Shown here: piece after piece, positions 46,448-60,300 of the stretch | Layout of the letters: every line of letters begins with the position of its first letter | How positions within the stretch are numbered: position 1 is the stretch's first letter | From: Paratrimastix pyriformis | Taxonomy: Eukaryota; Preaxostyla; Paratrimastigidae | NCBI GenBank assembly: GCA_027972325.1 | Contig: JAPMOS010000011.1 | Coordinates: 560,501-624,500, forward strand | Length of the DNA stretch: 64,000 nucleotides | Direction: 5' to 3' | Translations under genes and position numbers: made by a program | Notes under the pieces: generated by a model | Database searches by the model: none | What the model was told of the DNA's origin: nothing | The model's input: only the letters and a program-made list of their open reading frames with translations

Positions 46448-49400
46448 GGGCGCTCTGTCAACCTGCAGTTTGTTTGCCTTGCCGAGGTTGAAGGAAACTA
46501 AGTTTCTTTTTTTTCTGTACTTTTTGATCGCCCTTCCTTCCACTGGAGTGGACAAAGCATCTCGATAGTTCCGGCAATGCCTTTTATTACAACAAGGCCA
46601 CCGGCGAGACGACTTGGTTCCGACCCATGAACTACGATGAGCGGCACACCCTTCCCTCTCAAAGCCCACAACTGTCTCCTGCCGCGGTACAAACATCTGG
46701 GGTTCCCCGAAAACCGTCAGAGTCTACTGTGATTGAAGGCACAGATGCCGAGAAGTGGGATTTTTTTGCTGGTGATGAGATGGCTAACGTTATGGCGGGG
46801 TTGAGTTTTGACGACGCCGAGGATCTCAGCTTTGTTCCCGAACCGGGGTCCTTTGCGGACATTGTTGCCCCCACCGAAACCACCGTTGGCTACAACTTGT
46901 GGCACTCCCTGCAGCAGGAGCTGGGCTCGACCGAGCCGCAGCAGTACAACGACTACCAGCTGGTGCGCCCCCTCACCAGCACGCTGCCCTCCCTGCTGCC
47001 CTCGGCGGACTCCAACGCCCCCGCGGCCGCCACCCCGGCGGCTCCGGTCACCCCGAGCCCCACAGCGGGGCCCAGCCCGGCGGCCCCGGCCAGCTTCGAC
47101 CGGTGGCACCTGCTGGTGCACGTGCCCGAGCTGGCCGAGAGCAGCCCCCTGTGGCGCTACTGCGGCACGGCCCGGGGCCACAGCGAGCTGGTGCTGCGCT
47201 TCTCGGTGTGGCACCTGAACCGGTGCGTCTCCAACGAGTTCGTGGTGCGGCTGCCCCGCCCCATGGCCGGCATGGGGGACACCCAGGCCCGGGTGCAGCC
47301 GGCCCTCCGCACGACCCTCTTCTGCGACCTGCCCTTCCCCCAGCAGCAGCAGCCCCAGGGGCCCCAGCCCCTGGCCAAGGGCGCACGAGCGCGGGGACCG
47401 GACCTCTTGGTGTTCATCGAAGGCTGTCCGCCCCGCCCGCCCCCCTTCGCCATCCCACCCCTCCTCCTTCTCGCCCCCGCCTGCTGCTGATGGCTGGGCC
47501 TGATCATCATCATCCTTCCTCCTCCTGATGCCTGCCGCGTGGTGGCGGGCCCTGTTGCCTGTGCCCTCACAGCCGGCCGCAACTGCAACTGCCCCGTGGC
47601 GATGGGGCGGCTGCCGCTGGTGCTGACCTCACCCGACCGGGACCTCAGCCGCCTCTTCCAGCACCCGCCCGCCAGGCACCCACGCTCGCCCAGGCCAACC
47701 CAGGCCCCGACTTCCCCCCATATGCCCTCCGTCTCCGACGGGGCCCTCGCTACGGAAGTCCGCCCCCCCCCCCACGCTCACCCTCCCTTGTGCCTCTTCC
47801 ATACGCCCTCGGCGTTGGGCTCACGCCCACTCTCCCCTCTCCTCCTCCCTCCCTCCCCTCCCCTCCCCTCCCCTCCCCCTCCCCTCCCCTCCCCTCCCCT
47901 CCCCTCCCCTCCCCTCCCCTCCCCTCCCCTCCCTCCCCTCCCCTCCCTCCCCTCCCCTCCCCTCCCCTCCCCTCCTGCCCACCTGCAGATCTGGGCACAG
48001 CGGGGGCCCCTGACGGGACCCGTCGGCTGTCCTCTGCGGGGGCGCTGGCGTGCACGTCGGCCCAGCTTGCCACCAACCTGGCCGCCCGCCAGCGGCGCGA
48101 GCTGCGCAGACGCGAGGCCGCCGAGGACGAGGGCCGCCCCGAGGGCGACGACCACGCCATGGCCGCCACGCCCCACCACCAGCGCATGGGCAGGTCCGCT
48201 GGCCCCCCGCCCTTGCCTTGCCCCCATGTACGGCCCGTGAGGCGGCCGCTGACCGGGAATGACCGGGATGATGGGGCGGGGGCGGTGGCCGCAGCACCAG
48301 CGCGAGCGTCTCGCAGGCCGAGGCGGACGAGGGCAGCCTGTCGGACGAGGACCCGGCCGAGGCCAGTGAGCCGCCCGGCTCGCCGACCCCCTCGGGGGCC
48401 ACCCCGGGCGGGCTGGGGGGCCTCTCGCAGGGCCGCCTGGCCGACCTGCCCGCCGAGACGAGCGAGGAGGAGCCCACCGGGGCCGACGAGGCCGGCGCCC
48501 CGGCCGGCGCCCCCGGCGGCCTGCAGAGCCCCCCCGGGGGCCGCCCGGGCCGGGTGGGCAAGCCGCTGCGGCTGTTCTTCGGCGAACAGCAGCTGGCGGC
48601 CGCCTGGATCAGGCCCACGGGGTCCGCTCCCGATCGGCTGCACCCCATCCCAGCTGGCCCCCCCCACTTGTTGCCTCACCCGGGGTCCGGGTTGGGTCCG
48701 TGCTTTGGGGTAGCGAGGCCACCGGGACGGGGCCCTGCCGCTGCCCCTGGTGCTGGCCCTCCACCGCACCCTGCCGCCGCCCCCGAGGCCCCAGGCAGCG
48801 GTCTGCACGCCGCCGCTCCCCTGACGTCCCCTTCACCGCTGCTGCTGCTGCTGCCGCCGCTCGCCCTTGGCACTGTGGGGGTGGTGGGGCTGCGGGGTGG
48901 GATGACGCAGGGTACGAGTTCTCCTTCACGCCCAGCATGGAGCTGGGCTCCTTCGACCGGGCCTCGGGGGCCGCAACGAGGTCTACCTCACCCTCGACAC
49001 AGACTACATCGCCAAGACCGTCCGCCCCCTCCTCCTCCTCCTCCTCCTCCTCCTCCTCCTCCTCCTCCTCCTCCTCCTCCTCCTCCTCCTCCTCTCCTGG
49101 AGGCCTTTTCGCGCGCCCCGTTCGGTGCCAGCATCACCCTCACCCGTTCGTCTGTGTGCGTTTGGTGCTGACGGGGTGGCGGCTGGGGGGCGGCGGGCGG
49201 GCGGGCGGGCAGCTGATCCCGAAGGGGACCCTGACCTCGTCAGCCCGGATCCTGGTGCACGTGGTCGGGGCCAGCGGGGTCGGCCTGGCGGGCGCTTCTT
49301 CGCTCCTGTTCAGCTGCCACCCGGGCCGCCCCAGCGCGCACACCTTCGGCGACATGGCGCCCCCGGCCCCCGCCCGGCCCCCCCCGGCCACGGGCGGACT

Positions 49401-52400
49401 GCACCCCGCGGGGTCCGCCACCCTCGCGCCCCGGCCTGCCACCCCGCCCGCCTCCCTCTCCTTCCCCGCGCCGATCCGCCCCGCCCCATCGGCCCCGCCA
49501 TCGTCCCATCCATCGGCCCCTTCCCGGGCCCCGTGTTTGATGCTGTGCGTTTGTGTGGGCAGCCCGGGGGCCGCCTCGCCCACGCCCGCCCAGGCCCCTG
49601 CGGGCCCGGCGCTGCCCACCCCGCGGCGCTTCCTGCGGATCAGCCTGCCCGCCTCGGCCCTGGGCGACGAGGCCCTCCACGTGCTCTTCTGCGTCCACGA
49701 GGACAAGTCCCCCGCCCCCGCCCCCGCCCCGGGCGAGGAGGACCCCGCACGGTCCGCACCGCCCGCCGCTCGCCGAGGATGAGCACACAGCCGCCCGTTA
49801 TCCCCTCCGCGCCCGCGATGGGCCATCCCCGTGACGCGGGCCTGACCTGCCCTCTGCCGCCCCGCGCCCTGGCCTCTGGGGGGGGTGTGCCGGTGGTGGT
49901 GCAGGGAGGCGGCGGCCGAGACCCGGCGCTACGACATGGCCGAGGCGCACGCGTTCGCCTTCCTGATGCTCCACGAGCGGCCAGGCCTCCTGCGCAGAGT
50001 CCGCCCCCACCGCCCATGCCCCCCTCATGCCCCATTCATGCCCCATGACCCATGCCCGCCATATCACATGCCCCCCATGCCCCATTCATGCCCCATGCCC
50101 CATGTCTATGCCGCCCCATGTCACATGCCCGGCCTCCTCCCTGTCGACGCTCGCGGCCGTGGCGGCTTGTCCCGCCCACCGGTGGCTGTGGGATGGCGCG
50201 CAGGACGGGGCCTACGAGCTTGTGCTGTACCACGGGGCGCCCCCGCCGCCCACGGCCTCCTCCATCCGGCAGGCGATGGGCCCCAGCCCGCTGGGGTCGC
50301 CGCCCCCCGGCATGGCGGGCCTCCCCCGCAGCGTGGGGCCCCTGGCGGCCCAGCCCCCGGGCAGCGTCATGGCCCGCCGGGGCACCGTCTCCAACTCGGC
50401 CCTCGACCGCTCGGCCGCCAGCAAGGTCGCTGCCCCTCCTGGATGATGCCCGCACGCCCCCTCCCTGCACACCGCCCGCACCTGCGGCTGACCGCCCGTG
50501 GTGGGGGCCGATGTGCTGGTTGGGGGGGGCAGGCTGTGGCGGCTGTGGCGGCCTCCCGGGCGACCGAGGGCCACGCCCTGAAGGGGGCCGGGGCTCCGTA
50601 CCGGGTGGACGTCACGCTCCCCTGCGCCCAGCGGCTGGGCCTGGAGGGGCCGCCCCTGGTGGACATCCCCCACTACCTCACCCAGCCCACGCCCGGTCCG
50701 CCCTTGCCCCCTCAGCCCCTTGCCCCTCAGCCCCTGCCCCTCAGCCCCTCACCCGATGCTGCCCCTGCCGTTGTTTGGGTGGTCTGGTGGGGCCCCTTTG
50801 TGCCCCTCGCTGCCTGTGCCTGCGCAGGGTCGGATTCGCTGAGCCTCCGCCAGGCGGGCACGGCCAAGACGCTGCCCTTCCACCTGCCCGGTCGGCGCGC
50901 CGCCCTCCTTCCCCGTCCCCGTCCCACGTCCCACGTCCCACGTCCCACGTCCCGTCCCACGTCCCGTCCCACGTCCCACGTCCCGTCCCACGTCCCACGT
51001 CCCACGTCCCACGTCCCCGCCCCGCCCCCGCCCCCCGTCCCCGTCCCCGCCCCCCGCCCCGCCCCTCGCCGGCACGGTTGCCTTGGGGGGACGCGGCCTC
51101 ACTGCCCTCTGGCTGGGCGATGGCGGGCCGGGTCGAGCCGGGTGGTGGTGGGGGCAGTGTACCTGTCGACGGTCAGCTCGGAGGGGCTCAAGGACCCGCT
51201 GGTGCACTACTTCGTGTACGGGCTCTTCGCCCCGCCGACGCCCTCTCGGTGCTGCTCTTCCTGGTGGGCCGCGCCCGCGACCCGCACACCCTCTGCGAGG
51301 TCCGCACCACGCCCGCCCCGCCCGCCCCACGCCCCACGCCCCGCCCCACGCCCCACGCCCCACGCCCCACGCCCCACGCCCCACGCCCCGCCCCACGCCC
51401 CACGCCCCACGCCCCACGCCCCACGCCCGCCCCACGCCCCACGCCCCGCCCCACGCCCCGCCCCACGCCCCACGCCCCACGCCCCGCCCCACGCCCCACG
51501 CCCCACGCCCCGCGCCCCACGCACGCCCCAAGCCCCCTCTGGCCCATGTCTCCTGGGGATGGTCACCCATGAATTCGTCCGTCTGCCCCTGTCCTGTCTC
51601 CCCCCCGATGCGGGTGATGTGCCTGGGTGATGTGCCTGGGTGATGTGCCTGGGTGATGTGCCTGGGTGATGTGCCTGTGCCTGGGTGATGTGCCTGTGCC
51701 TGGGTCTGTGCCTGGGTGATGTGCCTGGGGGGGGAGGGGTCTGACGTTGGTGGCGGCAGCTTGCGAGCTTCCACCTGGACGTGCTCGACCGGCTGGCCGA
51801 GATCTACCGGGCCGAGCGGCTCCACCAGCGGCCCTGCCCCGACCCGGCCCTCCTGGCGGCCCTCTGCGACCTCTTCGCGGTCCTCCTGCGGGCCCTCGCC
51901 CGCCCCGACTGCGCCGCGGTCGTGGTCCGCCCCCGCTCGCCCAAGCCTGACCCATGCCTGACCCACCCCACCCCCCCACACACACACCGTCCCGCGACCA
52001 TCATCATCCGTCATGTCGGGGCGGCTGCGGGGGGTGGGGCGGCGGTGGGGTGCGTGCAGGGGGCCTTCCAAAGCACCCTCTGGGAGCGGCTGCCGCGGAC
52101 CTTCCTGAGCGACTTCGTGCGGCACTGCCTGACCCAGCTCCTCTCGATGCCCGTCCTGCCGGCCGCCCCCGCGGCCGCCTCGGGCCACCCGCCCGCCACG
52201 CCCGCCTCCACCCCGCCGGCGGGGCGGCCCCCGGGGCCGGGTTGGCCTTCAGCCTGCAGCAGTTCCTGGCCGACGTGACCGTGCCCGCCCTCGCACACCT
52301 GGTCGCCCTGGGCCTCGACGCCCACCCCGGTCTGCCCGCCCATCACCCGCCCCTCACCCGCCCCTCACCCCGCCCATCACCCCGCCCCTCACCCCGCCCC

Positions 52401-54363
52401 TCACCCGCCCCTCACCCCGCCCCTCACCCCGCCCCTCACCCCGCCCTCACCCGCCCCTCACCCGCGCTCCCTGTGTGGCTGCGCGGTCAGACTTTGACGA
52501 AGGCGCCGAGGCCCCGGGGGCGCCCCACCTGCCCCACTTCCAGGTTCGCCAATCCCTGCCCATGCCCCTGCCCCTGCCCTGCCCCTGCCCCTGCCCCTGC
52601 CCCTGCCCCTGCCCCTGCCCCTGCCCTGCCCCTGCCCCTGCCCTGCCCCTGCCCCTGCCCCTGCCCTGCCCCTGCCCCTGCCCCCGAGGGCGCCACTGAC
52701 CCACTGGGCGCCTGGTTTCTTGGCTGGTCGCCTGGTTTCTTGGCTGGTCGCCTGGTTTCTTGGCTGGTCGCCTGGTTTCTTGGCTGGTCGCCTGGTTTCT
52801 TGGCTGGTCGCCTGTGGGCCCGCAGGGCGCCTCGGACGGGGCCGGGGACGACGACGAGGGCGGCAGCCTGAGCAGCCTGACGGGCGCCTCGCTGTCGGTC
52901 CTCTCGCACGACCCCGTCCTCCGCGCCGGGGCCGACGTCAAGGTCACACCCCCGCACACCCAGCAAGCACACCCAGCAAGCACACCCAGCAAGCACACCC
53001 AGCGCACCCCCGCACGCCCAGCACACGTACACCCAGCAAGCACACCCAGCACCCCAACCCCGGTGCATGGGGAGGCCGGGGCCATCGCTCATGGTGATGC
53101 CGCTCTGGTCTGGGGGGGCGGGGTCCTCTGGTCTGGGGGGGCGCGGTCCTCTGGCCTGGGGGGGCGGGGCTGGGGGCGGGGCAGAGCTCGCTCTTCTGGG
53201 AGTACGCGGCCCTTGAGACGCTGAAGGTCTTCACGCGGATCGTGAGCACGCCCTACATGCGCGCCACCCCCGACGGGATCCTCCTCCAGACCAGCGCCCT
53301 CAACGCCACCGCCTTCATGTACCCCGCCGTCCGTCCGCACCCCCGCGCCCCGACCGGAGCCCCGCCCGCCCCTTCCATCGCGCCTCCCCTTCCACCGTCG
53401 CCCCTCTCCCTGCATGGCCTCGCCCGCCCCTTGCGTCGCCCGCCCCCTTCCGTCGCTCGTCCCCCTGGGTGGCCTCGCGCCTCACGTGTCTCGCACCTCG
53501 TCTCGTGCGGATGGGCCGGGGGCCGAGCAGTTGCAAGGCACGGCTCGGTGAGCGGGGACCTGTCCTCGTACCTGCTGTGGATGGTCGCCGACGCGCGCCC
53601 CGCGGCCGCCCTGACCAACCCCGCCCTCAGGCTCCTCACCCACGTCCTCCAGTCGGGGTCCGCCCCGCCCCCGCCCCCGCCCCCGCCCGCCCTGCCTTGC
53701 CCCTTCCTTGCCCGCCCGTCCAGCCAGCCGTCCCCTCCTTCCCCCGTCGGCTCTCATGCTGGGGCTGGGGCTGGGGCCGGGGCTGGGGCTGGGGCTGGGG
53801 CTGGGGCTGGGGAGGCAGGCCGTCCTGGTCGGAGGACCTTGCCCAGCAGTGCAGCGTGCTGCCCTCGGCCTGCATCCTCGCCAGGCGCCTCATCGAGCAG
53901 GGCGGTCCGCACGGGCACCCCAGCCTCGCCCCTTCCTCGCCCCTCCCTCCTTCCCACCCCCACCCTCCTCCCTGGCTCCTGATGGGTGGGCCCCGCCTAC
54001 CCGCCCGGCCGCCCTCCTGACCTCGTGGGGCTGACCCTCCTCCGTGCGTTTGGCTGGGCCGGCGGGGGGGGCTGGGGGCAGGGCTGGGGGCGCTGTACAA
54101 CTTCCACCTGCAGCAGCTGATGGGGTGCCTCTTCCTGTCGGTCTTCCCGGTCCTCAACCGCAACGAGTCCCGCATCCGCCGGGCGGGCGACTGCCCCCAG
54201 TTCCTCCCCGTCCGCCGCCCCGCCCCTCCCGCCCCCTCCGTCCCCCTCCGTCGCCCCCGTCCGCTGGCGGTGGGGGTGGCCGCTCATGGGGATGATGACG
54301 CTCACGTCCCGACCCCATCGCCTGCTCGGGGGGGTTGACCATCGACCTCTCCTGCTGCCCTCG

Positions 54364-54395
<32 letters not shown>

Positions 54396-57300
54396 TGCAG
54401 GCGGTGGCCTCGTGGCTGATGACCCTGGTGCGGCCGCTGCTGCGGCTGTTCAACCGGTACCCCCGGCGGACCCCGGCCATGACGAGCCTCTGCCTGACCT
54501 CGTTCTTCTCCATCACAGCCTCCCAGCAGGCCAAGTGCCTCCTCTTCAAGCAGGTCCGGCCAGCCCGCCCCGCGAACCCAGCGCCCGACCCACCCCGCCC
54601 GCGCACAGCCCCACCCATTCACCGGGTCTGCACTTGGGGGGTGGGTGGGTGGGACGGCGCGTGCAGTTTGTGTCGCGGCACTACCCGACCCTGGGGGCCA
54701 CCAAGGGCTTCCTGATGGAGCTCTTCACGGGCTGGCAGCACATCATCGACCGGCCGCCCTTCCCCGCCCGCCACTTCCAGGCCGTCAACATGCGCCTCGT
54801 CAAGGAGCAGGTCGCCCCCGCCCGCCTGCAGCCGCCACCCACCGCCCTCCCAGTGCCGCCCCCCAGTGCCGCCCTCCCAGTGCCGCCCTCCCAGTGCCGC
54901 CCCCCAGTGCCGCCCCCGGCCCTTCGCTCCCTTCGGTCGAGCTGCCTGCCCCGCCCCGGCGTCTCATCGCATCCATCCTGCCCCTGTCCCTGCCCTTATC
55001 CCCCCCTCCCCGGACTGCCCTGCCCTGCCCTGCCCTGCTGCCCTGCAGCTGGACGCGGCCGGGGCGCTGATGCAGTACCTGCTTGTGGGCTACCTGCCTC
55101 TGCTGGGGCAGCACGAGGACCTGTGGCTGTCCTTCTACGGGTTCCTCTTCAGCGTGCTCTCGCACCCGGCCCTGTCGCTCTCCCAGCCCAACGTCTTCGC
55201 CGTCCAGATGACCGTCCCGCTCTTCTTCCGCACCCTCTACAGCTACGAGAACTACGGCCTCGTCCGCCCCAACCCCGCCCTGCCCCAACCCCAACCCGGG
55301 CGGTTCGTCGGGGGGGGTGCCTGGTGCGGTGGCTGAGCGGCCTTTCCCTGCTGCCTGCTGGGTCTGGCCTGGGGGGTGCGGGGGGTGCGGGGGTCGCGCG
55401 GGGGTGCGGGGCTACAGGTGCGTCTGCAATCGCTGAAGCTGCTCCGGATGCTGCTGGCGGGCGGGGGCGCGGCCTCGACCAACCTCATCACGGCCATCGC
55501 CCCGCCCCTGCTGGCCCTCATCATCGAGGAGGTCCGCCGCCACCCCCCAGCATCGCCACAGGCCACCACCTCGCACCCAACCGCCGCCGCCGCCGCCGCC
55601 ACCACCACCACCACGCAACCCAGATGAGGACAGACCCCCCACCCTCCGGCCCCCGTCATCAATCACCACCATCGCCCCCTGGCTGGTGGCGCGGGGGCCT
55701 CCTCGGCGGGGCGGCGCAGGAGGACAAGAAGTACCTGGGGCACCTGTTCGAGTGCCTGGCCCTGCTGCTGCTGCAGGACTTCCGCCTGACGGGCGCCTGC
55801 GGGACCGTCGAGCGGGCCGCCCTGACCCTGCTCACCAACCTCATGCTCGCCGACGGCCAGCAGCCCGCCCCCACCGCCCCCAAGGCGCTCCCTTGTCCGC
55901 CCCCTCCCCGGCCTCCCCCTCCCCCTCCCCGTGTTGTGCGGCTCCCCCTCCCCGGCCTCCCCTCCCCTGCCCCTCCCCCTCCCCGTGTTGTGCGGCTCCC
56001 CCTCACGTCTCTGCCCCCCTGCCCCTGCCCCTCCCGCGCGGGTGCCGGCCGGTGGGGGCGGTGGCTTGCAGGGGCCCAGTCGCGGCTGGCGGCCCGGCCT
56101 GAGCGGCTGGCCCAGCTGCTGCAGCGGCACCTGGTGTACCCCCACCGGCTGCTGGGCTCCCTGGACGCCGACGCCCGGGTCAAGCCGCCCGCCCCCGGCC
56201 CCGTGGCCCTGACGGCCAACCCCCTCATGCGGGCCGCCGCCCACGGGGGCCAGCCGGCAGCGGCGGGGGGTCTCAACTCCACCCCCATGATGACGGCCAC
56301 CCGCACGCCGCCCCACCCGGCGACGGCCCTGGGGGGCGCCCAGACGGCCCCGCTGCTGCTCTCGCGCGGCTCGGCGGGCTCGCTGCTGCCCCCGGAGAGC
56401 CCCTTCCAGGGCCCGGCCGACCAGGACCCCTTCGCGGTGGGCGGCCGGACGAGCGCCTTCGTGCCCGTCGTGCCGCACCACGGCTCGTCCTCGTCCTCCT
56501 CGGGGGGCCCGGCCCGGCTCTCGCTGCCCACCATGGAGGCCCCCGCGGACCCCTTCGGGGGGGGCCCCGAGTCCCCGCCCCACGACCCGGCGGGCCGCCT
56601 GCTGGCGGGGCCCTTCACGCCCGCCCCGCCCTCGCCCGCCACGGCCACCCCGTTCGTCATGCCGCCCCCGCCCCAGCGGGTGCCCCCGCTGGCCCCCGGC
56701 GGCGAGGGGCCCGAGGGCCCGCCCCGGTCGGCCTCCATGTCGAGCCTCTCGCCCATCCGCATCCTGGCCCCGGCCGCCCCCACGGCCCCCGCCGCCCCCA
56801 CGGCCCCCGCCGCACCCACGGCCGGCCCGCTGGCGGCCCCCGCACGGCCGGCCCCCGCAGGCCCCGCCGATGGGGAGGCGGTGGTGGTGGCGCGGCGGGG
56901 CAGCATCGGCGGGGACAGCTTCCGGGACGAGGAGGAGGACATGGCGCTGGGCTTCCGGCACCCGGCCCACCCGGCCCCGCCCCCGGACCCCTTCGGCCTG
57001 GCCGAGGCCCACCTGCCCGGCCGGCCCGAGCCCACCCAGGCCCTGCCCGAGGCCGCCCCGGCCGACGCGCCGCCCCTCGGCCACCACAGCCTCCACGTCC
57101 CCGACCTGGGTCGGCGGCGCACCCCATCCCCCTCGCCCCCGCCGCCCATCCCGCCACCCTCCCTCCCTCCTCCTCCCCTCCCCCCTCCCCAACTGACCTG
57201 ACCTGACCTGACCGCCGCACCTTTGCTCCCTCTCTTGACCCACCCTGCCGGTGGGGGGCCCGCAGTGCCGCGGACGGGGCTGCACCCCCACCAGCGGCCC

Positions 57301-60300
57301 AACCCGCGCAAGCTGGGGCCCTTCTCGATGCGGGCCGAGTCGGAGTTCATCCACCAGTGTGCCCTCCTGCGGCACAGCGTCGAGCGGGTCGTCGCCGCCC
57401 TGGAGACCCTCAGGGCCCGCGAGGTGACCAAGGTCCCCCGCCCCGTGCCCCATTCATGGCCCCCTCTCTCTCTCCCCCCCATTCATGCCCCCCATTTCTG
57501 GCCCCCCCATTCATGGCCCCCATTTCATGGCCCCCATTCATGCAGGGCACCGAGGACGAGGCCGTCCATGCGCTGCTGGTGCTGATCGACCACTGCGGCC
57601 GCATCCACGACGTCCGCCAGCTGGACTACCTCGCCATCCTGGCCGACCTCCAGCGCTCCCTCGGTCCGCGGCCCCGCCACCCCGCCACCCCGCCACCCCT
57701 CTGGCTCTTTTGGCCGCCGCTTGCCCTGCTTGGCGCCTGGCCTCTGGGGCCCCCTGGACGGGCCCTGCTGGTCGTCATGCCGATGGATGGGTGGTGGCGG
57801 TGTGGGTGGGCGGGGCTGGACGGGCGGCGGCGGGGCGGGCAGAACACCCCGAGGAGTGCGCCTACGCGCTGCAGCAGCGGATCGACCTGCTGGGCCGCAG
57901 CCCCAGCCACCACTTCCACTCGCACTCGGTGGTGGCCCCGCGGCCCCTCCCCCAGGGCCTGCCCTACCGGAGCCCCCTGCCGCCCGCCACGGCCCCCATC
58001 ATGGGGCCCCCCCAGGCCTCCACCGGGGCCGCACTGGGGGCCGCACTTGGGGCCGCCCGGATGCGGAGCCTGCCGCCCCTGTCGGTGCTGCCGCCCCTGC
58101 CCGCGACCGGGCGACCCTCCCACCACCGGGGCGTCTCCGAGCCGGCCGCCTGCGGGGCCTTGGCCGGGGCTGCGGCCGGGGGCCCCGCGGCGGCGGCGGG
58201 GGTGGCCGGGGCCGTGGGCGGGCGGGCCGTGTCGCGGCACAGCGACGAGTGGGTGGGGCTGCTCCTCGAGGCCGCCGAGCAGTTCGAGCTGGGCGAGTGC
58301 TTCGAGCGGTCCGCTCGGCCCGGCCCCGCGCCGCCCTCACACACCCCTCGCGCCCCCCGACCCGCCCCCCCCTCGCGGCCCTCCATGCGGATCGGTCTCG
58401 GTCGTACCCGTGCCCCTCCCTCGCCCTCACCGGGGGGTCGCGGCGGGCCTGGGCGTGCAGGGCGCTGTGGCTGTACGAGGAGGTGGCCGCCCTGCTGGAG
58501 GGCGACCGGCTCAACCCCGACCGGCGGGCCCTGGTCCTGGTCCGGTGAGCCCCCCGCCCCCGCCCCAGTGCCCCCCTCATCGCCCCCTCATCGCCCCCTC
58601 ATCGCCCCCTCATCGCCCCTCATCGCCCCCTCATCGCCCCCTCATCGCCCCCTCATCCCCCTGTGCGGGGTGGTTTGCAGGCCCGGATGGCGCGGCTGGG
58701 GGAGCACTTCCTGAGCCGGCCCATGGTGCCGGCCTTCTACTACGTGGCCCACTTCGTGGGGGGCGCCTTCCACAAGGACATCGCCGACAAGCACGTCCTC
58801 TACCGGGCCGGGCCGGCCGAGGGGCTGGAGGCCTTCATGCGGGCCATGCAGCGCCAGTACCCCCAGGCCAACGTGCTGGTACCCTCGGAGCACCTGCCGC
58901 CCCACATCTCCAACGCAATCCAGATCTACCCCGGTCCGCCACCCGCCCTTGCCCCCGCCCTTGCCCCCGCCCATGCCCCCGCCCTTGCTGGCGCCCCACC
59001 CCTGCCCTCGGCCCTTGCTGCACGGCACCCCCCCACCCGCCCGCCCCCCGTTACCCTCATCGGGCCCCCGCGAGCCGCCTGGTGGTTGACCCTCTCTGGG
59101 TTGGGTTGGGTTGGCCGTGTCCGTGCGGGGGTCCGGGTGGGTGCTGGCGTGTGGCCGTGGCCGTGGCGGGGGCAGCGTACCCGCTTGCCGACTACGAGAC
59201 CTTCGTCGACCTGGCCGCCCAGGCGCCCGGGACCTCGGCCGCCGACCCCGGGCCGCCCCTGCTGGCCGCCCCCTCGGGCGGGAGCCCCGGGTCGGCGCCG
59301 GGCACGCCATCCTCCTCGGAGCTGCCCCAGGGCGGCGGGGCCGAGGCCGCGGCGGCGGCGAGCGGCGGGTCGCCCGGGCTGGGGTTCCGCCTGCGGGGGG
59401 TCTCCCTGCCCCAGAAGACCAGCCCGGGGCCGCCCCCGGCCGGCCCGCCCGGGGCCCAGGGCCACCCGCAGCAGCCCGCGGTGCCGCCCCTGGACGAGAG
59501 GCGCCTCTTCAACCCGGCCGAGGTGCTGGGCCCCGCCCAGGAGGCCCGCGTGCAGAACTCCCTGGCGGCCGGCCTGGGGCTGGTGGCCCCCTTCCGGCGG
59601 GCCCCCGTGGCGCCGCCCCCCGACCCCGAGGGCCGCGACATGGCCGGCTTCGGGCCCCTCGGCGGGTCCGCGGCCCGATCGCCCGCCCCTCCTGCCGGGC
59701 ATGCACGCGGGGGCAGCACCGCACGGGCCCCGTCATCGGCATCACACCTTCCCCCACCCGCGCACCGCACGGGACCTGGCGGGGCAGGCGGCCCTTCGAG
59801 CCCCTGGCGGCCACCCAGCAGGCGGACGGGCCCCCGGGCTGCTTCCCCGTGCACCGGAGCAGCGAGGTCAACGGGTTCTTCTTCTACAGGCGCCTCTCCG
59901 AGGAGGACGAGACAGACTTCACCGCCCGCGCCCAGAAGGGTCCGCCACCCCCCCGGCCGGCTCCCCACCGCCATCCGCCCACCGCCATCCGCCCACCGCC
60001 ACTCCCGCCCCATCGCGCTCACCCCTCACCGCCTCGTTGCTCGCCCCGGCGTGGACATCCCCCCCCCCCCAGCGATGCCGCGCTTTGAGATCTACGTCCT
60101 GCCGCCCGACCCGCCCTGCGAGCGGGTCATCGTCTGTCAACGGTCCGCCACTCCCCCCCCCCCCCCCCCCCCCCCCCCACCACCACCACCACCACCACCA
60201 CCCCCCGTCCCGCCGCCACCCCGGCTGCGGGGAGCCCTCGCCATGCCCACCCCGCTCGGCTACGCACCCCATCCCATGCCCACCCCGCTCGGCTACGCAC

